Assembly (NCBI GenBank): GCA_903904815.1
Contig: CAIVDU010000034.1
Span: forward strand, 17,167 to 81,166
Direction of reading: 5' to 3'
Length of the DNA stretch: 64,000 nt
DNA from: an uncultured Armatimonadota bacterium
GTDB lineage: Bacteria; Armatimonadota; Fimbriimonadia; Fimbriimonadales; Fimbriimonadaceae
Shown here one piece after another: positions 36,482-45,004 of the stretch. The notes under the pieces are model-generated. The model saw nothing but the letters and a program-made list of their open reading frames with translations. It was not told where the DNA came from and ran no database searches. How positions within the stretch are numbered: the stretch's first letter is position 1; each line of letters starts with the position of its first letter. A program made the translations under genes and the position numbers.

Positions 36482-38923
36482 CTAGATGTGCGAGGCGGAA
36501 CGTCGAATCGTCGAAGCGACTGGTTGCAACGTCTTGAGAAGGTCGGTGACGATGAGGAATGGCGATGACCCAATCGTCCGCCAAATCACGTGATGATTGG
36601 CGCCCAGCACGAATGTGCCGTGCTCCAGACCACTGGTTCCTACACAGCCAAACTTGGCAAAGGCAGAACCGCTTGGATCAGCCAATATGGGGAATGGGCA
36701 GGGGTATTTGGTGAGCGCAGTTCTCAGTTCGGTCGGACTGTCCGAAGTCACTCCGATGACCTGTACCCCCTTGCGAGCAAACTCCTGATAGTGCGCCGTA
36801 AACGCCGCAACTTGAAGGGAGCAATGTAGACAGCCATGTCCTTTGAAGAAGAAAAGAACTGCCGGTTTGCCCGTCTGCGCCAGCAATGAGTGGAGCTTTC
36901 CGTTGGCATCAGGCAATTCACAGCTGGGAGCAATCGAATTGAGCTTCGGAACACTCAGCGCCGTCTTAGACGCTGGAGTCTTGGGATCGACAATGTCGAT
37001 CAGCTCCATCATTCCTTGGTCTTCGTGATCCAGGATGTGACAGTGCTGTACAAAGGTTCCGATGAAGGTGGTGTAGTGCGTCCGCATCTTCACGTAACCG
37101 CCACCAGGAATCTTCACCGTATCGCGCCAAACCGGACCGTGCCGGAGTTGTTCGGCGTAAACAGGTTTGCCATGGCGCAGCACCGGCTTGCCGTTCTTGA
37201 TCACCGGAGTCATAATCGAAGTGACCTCGAAGGGGTTGACGTGAATGTGAAAGGGATGGGTCACGAATCCGATATCCTGGCTATTTGCCGACACCAGCGT
37301 CCATTCGTCCACGTCGTTAAGTTTTAGCTCGCGCGCAGTCTCCATCGTGAAGGATTTCCCGTCGATGGTGAACGCCACCCCATTCCCTGCATCCACAATT
37401 CCGTACCGGGCAACTTGATGGCCGGTGATCGACGAATTCTTGATGGAAGGAAGCCGCAGCCCAGCCATCTGCTCGTTTCGAGGTAGCCGCATGGGGTTGG
37501 GGGTCCCCTTGATGACCACCCGGGCAACGTAGTTGAGGGGTTCTGACTTCCCGTTCATCGACTCTTCAGCCGGAGCCGCGTCGTTGATGAGCAGGTATTC
37601 ACCAGGGATCGGGGGCGCTTTCACCAGCACGTCCGACCGGTATCCGGGCCACAACTCCACCATCTGGGAACTCTCCAGTTTCCCCAAGGCAAGTCCGTCC
37701 ACGGCAATTTCGTTCAATGCGATCGGTGACCGGGCGATTTGACTCGGGCTCGGCGCAGGAACGAGTCGTAAGTGAATCGTCTCACGTTGACCGCTGTCGA
37801 CAAGCCTCCATCGCTCCACTTCTCCTGGCCGCATGGCAATCACCGGTAGTTGAACGCCGTTGATCGTGGTGTATCGCCCTAGTTGATCCCAATCCCCCGG
37901 GCCAAAAATGAACCCTGCGTACTTGGCCTCAACCTCACCGGCCTTAAGGTCGAACGTGACGGGTTTGCCCGTCTGCGGATCCGGCAACGTGTTCTTGTAA
38001 ATGTAGGGGATCTGGTTCAAAACCATGACCCGTTCTTTGGCCGCCTTGATTTCGGGAATGTTGTCCAGACCACCCTCAATAATCAGCGTCCCAGACAGGC
38101 CACTCGCCACATCGCCTGCCGTGGAACCGTGCCGATGTGGGTGGTACCAGTAGGTGCCAGGCGTGTGGTCCTTCGGAATGTGAACCTCGTAGTATTGGGT
38201 CTCCTTCGGCCCGACCTCAATCAGCACGTTGTCGCTGTTTCCGTTGGGCGACACGTGAAGCCCATGAAAGTGCATATTCGTAGTGTTAAAGCTGTTGATC
38301 GTGTTCATCATGTTCGGCTGCCAACGCTCGCCGGACATGGTGTTGTTTAAGGTCATGTACAAGGTGTCTCCTGGCTTCAACCGAAGCGTTGGCCCTACCA
38401 ATTTGCCGTTGTAAGCGCGAAGGTGGACGGGATCTTTGCCGATACGGTTATTGGCATAGGCCATATCCAGCGTTACCCGAAGCTCCCCATTCTCGGATCG
38501 CAGGACTTCGGGCTCCAAAAACTCCTCGGTCGCCGCTTGGGCCAGTGATCGACGCTGAGGGGCCGGGAGATTCGCTTCAATCTGCTTTTGAACTTCGGGG
38601 GCGAGCAGCGCCTGAGGAGAGAAAGTTTTTGGTGGCTTCGCCGCTTGCCGCTTCGCGAGATTCTTGAAATACTTTGACCAAGCGACATGCAGACTCGCAA
38701 CGCCCTGCTCGGCCAGGAGTCTCTCTTTCACGTCGACTGCGTTTTTGGGCGGAGACGATTGACCCGCGGTTGCGCTCAGATTGAGCAGGATGTTCGGAGA
38801 CTGAGAGCCACCATCAAATGCAAAGGCGCTTGATACCGAAAGTATTCCTGCTAAAAGACACACTAATCGTACATTCATAGAAATAGCGGACCATGTTTCC
38901 ACAAACGCAAGCTCTGATTTCAT
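36482..38923 (-). CDS. Multicopper oxidase fused to a C-terminal peroxiredoxin-like domain
   Basis: An 813-residue exported protein. The N-terminal signal (VRLVCLLAGILSVSSAFA) is followed by the three cupredoxin domains. All four copper motifs are present: HFHGLH, WYHPHRHG, HPFHIHVNPFEV and HCHILDHEDQGMM with the type-1 Cys, His and axial Met. Residues about 670-813 form an AhpC/TSA thioredoxin-fold domain: CELPDANGKLHSLLAQTGKP, VLFFFKGHGCLHCSLQVAAF, LADPSGSAFAKFGCVG. It is a single open frame without frameshift. The oxidase would oxidise phenols or metal ions; the second domain would reduce peroxide or thiols. The ATG at 38923 has GAGGAAAA 5 nt upstream. Substrate unknown; probably cell-envelope localised. 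Confidence 0.9.
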   Translation of the reverse strand: MKSELAFVETWSAISMNVRLVCLLAGILSVSSAFAFDGGSQSPNILLNLSATAGQSSPPKNAVDVKERLLAEQGVASLHVAWSKYFKNLAKRQAAKPPKTFSPQALLAPEVQKQIEANLPAPQRRSLAQAATEEFLEPEVLRSENGELRVTLDMAYANNRIGKDPVHLRAYNGKLVGPTLRLKPGDTLYMTLNNTMSGERWQPNMMNTINSFNTTNMHFHGLHVSPNGNSDNVLIEVGPKETQYYEVHIPKDHTPGTYWYHPHRHGSTAGDVASGLSGTLIIEGGLDNIPEIKAAKERVMVLNQIPYIYKNTLPDPQTGKPVTFDLKAGEVEAKYAGFIFGPGDWDQLGRYTTINGVQLPVIAMRPGEVERWRLVDSGQRETIHLRLVPAPSPSQIARSPIALNEIAVDGLALGKLESSQMVELWPGYRSDVLVKAPPIPGEYLLINDAAPAEESMNGKSEPLNYVARVVIKGTPNPMRLPRNEQMAGLRLPSIKNSSITGHQVARYGIVDAGNGVAFTIDGKSFTMETARELKLNDVDEWTLVSANSQDIGFVTHPFHIHVNPFEVTSIMTPVIKNGKPVLRHGKPVYAEQLRHGPVWRDTVKIPGGGYVKMRTHYTTFIGTFVQHCHILDHEDQGMMELIDIVDPKTPASKTALSVPKLNSIAPSCELPDANGKLHSLLAQTGKPAVLFFFKGHGCLHCSLQVAAFTAHYQEFARKGVQVIGVTSDSPTELRTALTKYPCPFPILADPSGSAFAKFGCVGTSGLEHGTFVLGANHHVIWRTIGSSPFLIVTDLLKTLQPVASTIRRSASHI

Positions 38924-39331
38924 AGCGTTTTCCTCGATTGGCGAACACATAAAGTTGTTCTACGTTGAACTGAGTCTATCAGTTAGCAATTACAGTAGTT
39001 ACTAAAGAACGTCTGACTTGAAAACATATAGTGCCATAACTTACATAAAAACGCTATAGACTGAAATCACTTTTTACGTTAAACGTTTTGGCTGGGCGGC
39101 GCCGGGAGTCGTTTCGCTCGGATGCCAAGATTGCGTCTTGTGTGAATCGAAATCACCAAAGTGTCTTGATCCCTAAAGAATTCGCCAGTGTCAGTTCCTA
39201 CGCGGGCCCTCGCGATCAGACTGGGTGCGGTGAGTCGCAAATCGAATTGACCAAATTTACATCATTGCATGCTGATGTAATTATCCTAACTGCGTAGTCT
39301 CCTTTTGGGAATCTCCCGTTCGAGACACGAT
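38924..39331. other. Divergent promoter region of the copper-oxidase and fasciclin genes
   Basis: About 400 AT-rich bases between divergent starts. It contains the inverted repeat ACGTT-A-AACGT (39076-39086) and several TATAGT/TATAGA-like hexamers in 38990-39065. It probably holds both promoters. No gene is seen; the 69-codon frame at 39088-39297 has unnatural composition. Confidence 0.45.
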
Positions 39332-39823
39332 ATGAAAACATTGACATCTTTGGTAGCCCTCGTGGCAGCATCACTCGCTTTGGCAGCTCCCGTTGGCGGA
39401 GGCGAGAAAGACATCGTTGAAACCGCCGTTGCCTCGGGCAAGTTCACCACCCTCGTAAAGCTGGTCCAGGCAGCCGGACTCGTTGACACGCTCAAGGGAG
39501 CAGGTCCGTTCACCGTCCTCGCCCCAACCGACGAAGCCTTCGCTAAGCTTCCTAAGTCCCTTGTCGACAAGGTGACGGGAGACAAAGCTCTACTCACCAA
39601 GGTGCTCACCTACCACGTCATCGCTGGAAAGGTGCTGTCAACCGACTTGAAGAACGGCCTTGCAGCTAAGACAGTGGAAGGCGAAAGCGTCAAAGTATCG
39701 ATCAAAGGAAAGACCGTTCGCTTCAACAAGTCAAAGGTCATCATTGCCGACATCGTCGTATCAAATGGCGTCATCCACGCGATCGACACCGTTCTGATCC
39801 CACCCAGTCTCCTCAAGAAGTAA
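39332..39823 (+). CDS. Fasciclin (FAS1) domain protein
   Basis: A 163-residue secreted protein. A signal peptide ([18 protein letters not shown]) is followed by a single FAS1 domain with both hallmark sequences: [16 protein letters not shown] (H1) and [22 protein letters not shown] (H2). The central YHVI motif is in [17 protein letters not shown]1 domains bind other proteins or polysaccharides and mediate adhesion. The ATG at 39332 gives a proper signal; the TTG at 39305 would only lengthen it. It has a strong terminator downstream. It lies next to the giant exported proteins and divergent from the copper oxidase. Confidence 0.92.
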   Translation: MKTLTSLVALVAASLALAAPVGGGEKDIVETAVASGKFTTLVKLVQAAGLVDTLKGAGPFTVLAPTDEAFAKLPKSLVDKVTGDKALLTKVLTYHVIAGKVLSTDLKNGLAAKTVEGESVKVSIKGKTVRFNKSKVIIADIVVSNGVIHAIDTVLIPPSLLKK

Positions 39824-39845
39824 GTCGAGACTACAGTGATGGCAA

Positions 39846-39882
39846 GAGGGTGGCATTCATACGGCCGCCCTCACTGTTTTTT
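39846..39882 (+). terminator. Rho-independent terminator after the fasciclin gene
   Basis: GAGGGTGGC (39846-39854) pairs with GCCGCCCTC (39864-39872), one G-T pair, loop of 9 nt, followed within 4 nt by six T residues (39877-39882). This is the clearest classical terminator in the window. Confidence 0.75.
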
Positions 39883-40006
39883 GTGCCAGATCAGTCTGCC
39901 AAATGACCAAATTGAGTGCACGGATTGAGTACGGCCCTTTTAGATAGCTCCATTCGACAGTCGAATTCCAACTGCACCGTTGTGATAGTTAGCCGTTCAT
40001 GATAAG

Positions 40007-43000
40007 GTGGTTCCAGGCTTTGTGCACCGCACGAAACCTGCTTCGGAGGAATCATTGTCGAGTCCCAAGTTTGTTGCTCGCCTTAACCCAAAGGCCTTTG
40101 CTCAGATCCATCGTTCACTTGCAAAGTCTGGAGGCATTTCAAGGAGAAGTGTTTTAGCTGGCGCGGCGAGCGCCATGCTCGGAGGCAGCGGCGTTGTCCG
40201 CGCTACCACTGCCAGTTTGGGTCTCGGCGGCTTCCGTATTCGAACTGCGAAGAAGCGTTCTGGTGGACTACGAAAGGTCACCGTTGAGCTCTATCGTGGA
40301 TGCTCTTGGACTTTGGACACCGCTCACTATGCCGGTAGCCCAACCCTCAGGCTCAATCAGGAAGAGAAGAACGTCCGCATCGAATTGAAGGATGCTCGTC
40401 TCCCAGGGAGTGAATTTGCCGTCAATCTGACTGCGACAATCACACCCGGAATCCTGGGCAATCGGATTCGATTTGAATTTCCAGAATTAGGACTCGATCA
40501 CGCCAAAGTCTCGATGGAAGCACCCTTGGAGGGATGGCTATCGAACCGCGATCGAGCCGAAGCGTCACTAACACCCAGTCAATCGACGGCTCTCCTTGGC
40601 TGCGGCGAACTGTTTTCGGGTGTCGCGATAGATGCTCTTGGCATCAAGAAGCTCCGGTACCTCGCCACTGGCGATTTCGCAAGCACCGGCACGGCAACGC
40701 TCCATCTTGCTGACGACGAGCTCCCCATCCAGTCGATCGAATTCGGAGTGGCCGAGAGGTCTGCCGACACGCTGATCTCCGGTAAGACGAAATCGTCCAC
40801 TTGGTTTAAGGCTGAGCCGTCCGGAGATTGGGAACACGAGATCTCCATCCCGACTGAAGACGCCTGGCATCTCCATGGACCTTGCTCGGGCATGGAGTCA
40901 ATCAGCATCGAAGCCCATGAGAATTTGGGCGTCGCAATAGCGCTGATCGGCACGGAAGGCTTCCACGCCACCTTGCCCAATCAAATCGCTATGCCAACCG
41001 GTCCGATCGTCGTGGCCAAGTTAGTGGGAGACCAGCCGGACTTCCTCGCTTTCGCCTCGCTTAAGGAATCGGAGACCTGGATTCATCGCCCTGGCCTATC
41101 GGTCTTGGTTGCGCCGCAGCCAGATGCCACTTTCTCGATTCGCACGAACCGTCAGGGAAGCCTGATCGGCAAGCCTCTGATGGAGGCACGACGAGTGGCT
41201 CCTTCCATTGAGGGGGCGATCGTGACGTTCCCGGATGGTGCTTTACCTTTGCCAGTGAGCCTGGAACCGAAAGCAACTTCCAACGGAATCGCCGATTCTC
41301 CGAAGCTTTTCCATGCATCGGCGCCAGAGAGGGAACCCGTCGAAGACGCCCAGATCTCGGTCGCGACGACAATTTTCTTCGAGGTCATTCGTCCGCACGA
41401 CCTCCTGTCGCTGACGTTCCAAACGATCAACTTAACTTTGAATGCGGATGGTAAGGGAGCATCCCTGGTTCGCCAGGATCCGGCAAAGCCTTGCTACCTG
41501 ATGGTTGGATTCCCTCCTCAATCTTTGATCGAGGAGACCATCGCGGAACTTGCCGGTGACTCGGAAACCGTGCTTCCCAAGTCCCCTCGTTGGCATTGGC
41601 CGGTTGGTACCCAGCTATCGGGACACACTCGGCTCGTTTTCTACGTTCCGAGTGGTCACGTCCAGATCGGGTTGGGAAATGTAGGCGGTCTACTCGACTG
41701 GAGCTCCTGGACCTTATCGGTCAGCGGAACCGCGCTGTCGTACGGTCCGAACATTAAGATCGATCCTTCGTGGGTTATGCCGATTAAGTTTCAGGCCGCC
41801 CCACCAAAAACTACGGTTGGAACGGCTATCAAAGCCGCGGAAACTACAAAGGGCATTGGGGCGGCGGTCGCGGAAAAAGGCGTTGTCGGAACCAAGGTCG
41901 CGTCCCAGACCGTGCGAACTGAAGCACAGACCAAGCCAGCTCAAACGTCTGGCCGATTTCATTCCACTGGCCGCATCGTCGGGACCAACCTTGCAAAGGA
42001 TGAGTTCCTAAAATTCGAACTCGGAACGACCCCGACAAACGTCAATCCCGTCCTGATCGTTTCGATGCTGATGACCGGCAGGCACCCAGTGAGTCCAGGT
42101 GAGTCGGCAATCGAGATGCCGGCGAAGATGATCTTGTCGCCGGATGAGAATGCCTACTGGTTCCATCGATTAACACCCGACTCAAAGACGGTTACAAATG
42201 GCACTCGGTCTGTGCTTTTCCACACTCGATTGGGAGCGTGGGCGGACTCCAATAGCGGTCGGCAGGCGATCTGGATGTCGGACGATGGCAGGTGGATCTA
42301 TCTGGTGCGCCCCCGTCCCAGCACGGACCCCGGTGCTCGGCCATCTGGTCCACCGGCCCCCGACGTCAATGCCCTATCGGGCCCGCGGAAGGCGATTTCC
42401 ATCTCTCACCCGACAGTGCGAGCCATCGACGCCCAAGACTACGACGCCCCAACAGACCTTTATCCCGGACTAGCCATGTTGGCCAGCGAGCGAAAGGAAA
42501 TCGTCGACGCGATGACGATTCGGTCGCTGGACCACTCAAAGGACTCGGAGCCGTTCATTGTCGAAAACCTGATGCTCACCGCGTTGGGTGGTTACCTCAA
42601 AGGCAGTTGGAAACGGACTCAAGGTCCTCAGCTGGGAGTAGTCGGCTGGAAGCATACGGCCACACTAGGACGAGACCACTACGTCAAGATCGTTACCGCT
42701 GGTTTCATCTACCCGTTCATGCACCGCGCGGTCATGTTGGAGGTATCCGAGCGAAAATTCCAGCACACGATGTGGGGTCTGTTCTACGCTCCGCTGAGAA
42801 AGCGCATCTTTGTCGTTGTCACTCAACCGACCGTCGAGTACGACGCAGCCATCACCCAGGGCATGGGCTTCTCCAAGATCACGTGTCTCACCAGCACGAC
42901 ACCCGATCTCGACCCACCCAAATCACCCACTGAGTCTGCGAAATGCCTTTGGCTCCGATCAGGTGGACATCCCGTTCAACTAGCCGTTCGAGGAACGGAC

Positions 43001-45004
43001 ATGAATGGAAACCTGATCTCGTGGAATCAGGCAGTAGCCTTCGTGGATGGAAATCAGGCGGTTGCCCCCAACCCAGTCACCCTTGAAAAGGTAATCCCCT
43101 TCCCCGAATCCGTGGTTGGCGGACAAATGGTCGCCTTCGCACCGGACAATCCTGGCGGAGATAGGACCAAACCGGGTGGAACCCACTATCCCTGCACAGG
43201 GATGCTATTTGGCTCAGTTCCGGGAACTGCGAGCATCCCGACGATGACCCCGAGTTTCCGTCCAACGTTGGTGCGGGCATCGATCAAACTTCCTGCCATT
43301 CAGATGCTCCAGTCTGGAAGCACCGTCTCGGGCAGTGTCGCGGTCGCTTGGGCAGCGCCCTATAAGCAAGGTGGATTTGGTCCGGGCAACCCGTCCGAGG
43401 TGTTTCTCGAACTTATCGCCGTACATGCGGCAAAGTTCGGCGATACCAGCAAAGCTGGCGGTCTTGTTCAACCCAACATGAATGTCGGCGCCCTGAGCCG
43501 AAAGTTTGGAACACTTCCGGCTGTGCCAAGCGCGTCGAGTCCAGGAAGCATTAGTAACGACTCGTACCGAATCAAGAGCGGGTCGAGCGATATCACGTCC
43601 GACATGTATGCCTCGACCGAAGGAGTGGGGCCACCCTCTTCGCTTCTGCCGGATGCGGCAAAGCTTCTCGGCGCGGTGAGTCTGTGGGACATTCTGCCCC
43701 ACACGTTCGACGTGGCAGGAAACGGGACAACCACGCCCCGCATTGTCACCCAAATCGTATTACAGGGAGAAGACCTCGACGCCTCGGACCCGAGCCGAAC
43801 CGATACTCCAAGCACTCAGCACGGAGACACACCGGTCGGTGTGTCCGCTCTGCTCACCTGGGCGCCTCCGCTTAGCAACCTGAGCGTCTTCAAGGCTTCG
43901 AACAACGGCAAGGCAGCCAGTCTCAATATCTACGCTCGGGCTTCTCAGGTCTTCAAGTCGTACACGTCCACTTCAGGTACCGACTTCCCATCGGGCTCGA
44001 GCTATCGATGCGTCGGCATCATCAAGAACTTCACAATCGATCTCGACATCATCGCGGTCTATTTCGATCACATCAGCTTCACTGCTGGATCAGGGGACTC
44101 GGTCAAGTTCGAGCTAGACGCCAATGTGAAGTTCCAGGGGATGCTGAGCTTTGTCGGCAAACTTGAGAAGTTCATCGGCGGAAGCGACGACAACAAGATC
44201 AAGTACCCGACGAGCCTTATCCCCGGCGACGAGTATTTGCTTGCAAGCACCGGCGGCGGCCTACTCGCGGCTGACGACAGCTTCAGCATCGAACCGTTCC
44301 TGGATATAGACGGCTCTGGAATAACCGCCGGACTCACGATCACGATTCCCGAAATCGGAATCGGCGTCCTCGACATTCGAAACATCTCGTTCTTGGCACA
44401 GATCAAGCTGCCGTTCCTGGGCGAGAGCTTCGAAATCACGTTCCAGTTCTCCTCGAGAGACAACCCATTTGCTTTGTCGGTGTACTGCATCACCGGTGGC
44501 GGCTTCTTCGGGCTCACATTAGCCAGCTACGGCATGAAGATGCTGGAAGCCTCTCTCGAGTTCGGCGCGAGTATCTCGATCGATCTCGGGGTGGCAAGTG
44601 GCGGCGTGAGTATCATGGCTGGCATCTACTTCAAACTCGAAGTAGCTTCCGACGGATCGACTCAGGAGACACTGACCGGCTACGTTCGATTGAACGGAGA
44701 ACTCAGTGTCCTCGGAATCATCACCATTTCGGTCTCGTTCTATCTGGGACTCACCTGGTGCAGCCCCAACAAGGTGGCGGGAGACGCCTCCCTCGAAGTC
44801 GAGATTTCGATTCTCTTCTTCCACATCGGAGTGACTGTCTCGGTCCACAAGGAATTTGCAGGTGGAGGAGGGTCGGCATTTATGCCCGACACTTATGCTT
44901 CGCTCACCGAGGGCGGCGCCCCCGAGGTATTGCCCACGCCATTTTCGCAATCCGTTCCGCAGAACCTATGGGCCCTGTATTGCGGCTGCTTTGGAGAAAA
45001 CTGA
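40007..45004 (+). CDS. Giant exported protein of unknown family, Tat-like leader (1665 aa)
   Basis: An uninterrupted 1665-codon frame. A twin-arginine-type leader is at about residues 45-65 (SRRSVLAGAASAMLGG), suggesting export of a folded, possibly cofactor-bearing protein. No enzyme motif is recognised. The chain is rich in beta-like stretches and contains internal low-complexity Ala/Lys/Thr linkers (about 610-650) and conserved-looking WAAPY, HWPVG and GGYLKGSW segments. The C-terminal 250 residues are unusually rich in Gly, Ser and aliphatic residues with repeated I-S-I-like strands (ITISVSFYLGLTW, EISILFFHIGVTVS), reminiscent of an amphipathic beta sheet. The stop TGA overlaps the next ATG by one base, so the two proteins are coupled. 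The GTG start is weakly supported. Function unknown. Confidence 0.85.
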   Translation: MVPGFVHRTKPASEESLSSPKFVARLNPKAFAQIHRSLAKSGGISRRSVLAGAASAMLGGSGVVRATTASLGLGGFRIRTAKKRSGGLRKVTVELYRGCSWTLDTAHYAGSPTLRLNQEEKNVRIELKDARLPGSEFAVNLTATITPGILGNRIRFEFPELGLDHAKVSMEAPLEGWLSNRDRAEASLTPSQSTALLGCGELFSGVAIDALGIKKLRYLATGDFASTGTATLHLADDELPIQSIEFGVAERSADTLISGKTKSSTWFKAEPSGDWEHEISIPTEDAWHLHGPCSGMESISIEAHENLGVAIALIGTEGFHATLPNQIAMPTGPIVVAKLVGDQPDFLAFASLKESETWIHRPGLSVLVAPQPDATFSIRTNRQGSLIGKPLMEARRVAPSIEGAIVTFPDGALPLPVSLEPKATSNGIADSPKLFHASAPEREPVEDAQISVATTIFFEVIRPHDLLSLTFQTINLTLNADGKGASLVRQDPAKPCYLMVGFPPQSLIEETIAELAGDSETVLPKSPRWHWPVGTQLSGHTRLVFYVPSGHVQIGLGNVGGLLDWSSWTLSVSGTALSYGPNIKIDPSWVMPIKFQAAPPKTTVGTAIKAAETTKGIGAAVAEKGVVGTKVASQTVRTEAQTKPAQTSGRFHSTGRIVGTNLAKDEFLKFELGTTPTNVNPVLIVSMLMTGRHPVSPGESAIEMPAKMILSPDENAYWFHRLTPDSKTVTNGTRSVLFHTRLGAWADSNSGRQAIWMSDDGRWIYLVRPRPSTDPGARPSGPPAPDVNALSGPRKAISISHPTVRAIDAQDYDAPTDLYPGLAMLASERKEIVDAMTIRSLDHSKDSEPFIVENLMLTALGGYLKGSWKRTQGPQLGVVGWKHTATLGRDHYVKIVTAGFIYPFMHRAVMLEVSERKFQHTMWGLFYAPLRKRIFVVVTQPTVEYDAAITQGMGFSKITCLTSTTPDLDPPKSPTESAKCLWLRSGGHPVQLAVRGTDMNGNLISWNQAVAFVDGNQAVAPNPVTLEKVIPFPESVVGGQMVAFAPDNPGGDRTKPGGTHYPCTGMLFGSVPGTASIPTMTPSFRPTLVRASIKLPAIQMLQSGSTVSGSVAVAWAAPYKQGGFGPGNPSEVFLELIAVHAAKFGDTSKAGGLVQPNMNVGALSRKFGTLPAVPSASSPGSISNDSYRIKSGSSDITSDMYASTEGVGPPSSLLPDAAKLLGAVSLWDILPHTFDVAGNGTTTPRIVTQIVLQGEDLDASDPSRTDTPSTQHGDTPVGVSALLTWAPPLSNLSVFKASNNGKAASLNIYARASQVFKSYTSTSGTDFPSGSSYRCVGIIKNFTIDLDIIAVYFDHISFTAGSGDSVKFELDANVKFQGMLSFVGKLEKFIGGSDDNKIKYPTSLIPGDEYLLASTGGGLLAADDSFSIEPFLDIDGSGITAGLTITIPEIGIGVLDIRNISFLAQIKLPFLGESFEITFQFSSRDNPFALSVYCITGGGFFGLTLASYGMKMLEASLEFGASISIDLGVASGGVSIMAGIYFKLEVASDGSTQETLTGYVRLNGELSVLGIITISVSFYLGLTWCSPNKVAGDASLEVEISILFFHIGVTVSVHKEFAGGGGSAFMPDTYASLTEGGAPEVLPTPFSQSVPQNLWALYCGCFGEN

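Noticed and set aside
39088..39297. 69-codon frame in the divergent promoter region
   Set aside because: No motif, unnatural composition and it covers the probable promoter area.
42292..42933. 213-codon alternative frame inside the first giant gene
   Set aside because: Rich in Arg, His, Pro and Ser in a low-information pattern and wholly contained in the long open frame; the giant frame shows normal composition.
44758..45003. N-terminal extension of the second giant protein
   Set aside because: It would overlap the first giant gene by nearly 250 nt; the TGATG overlap gives a natural coupled start.
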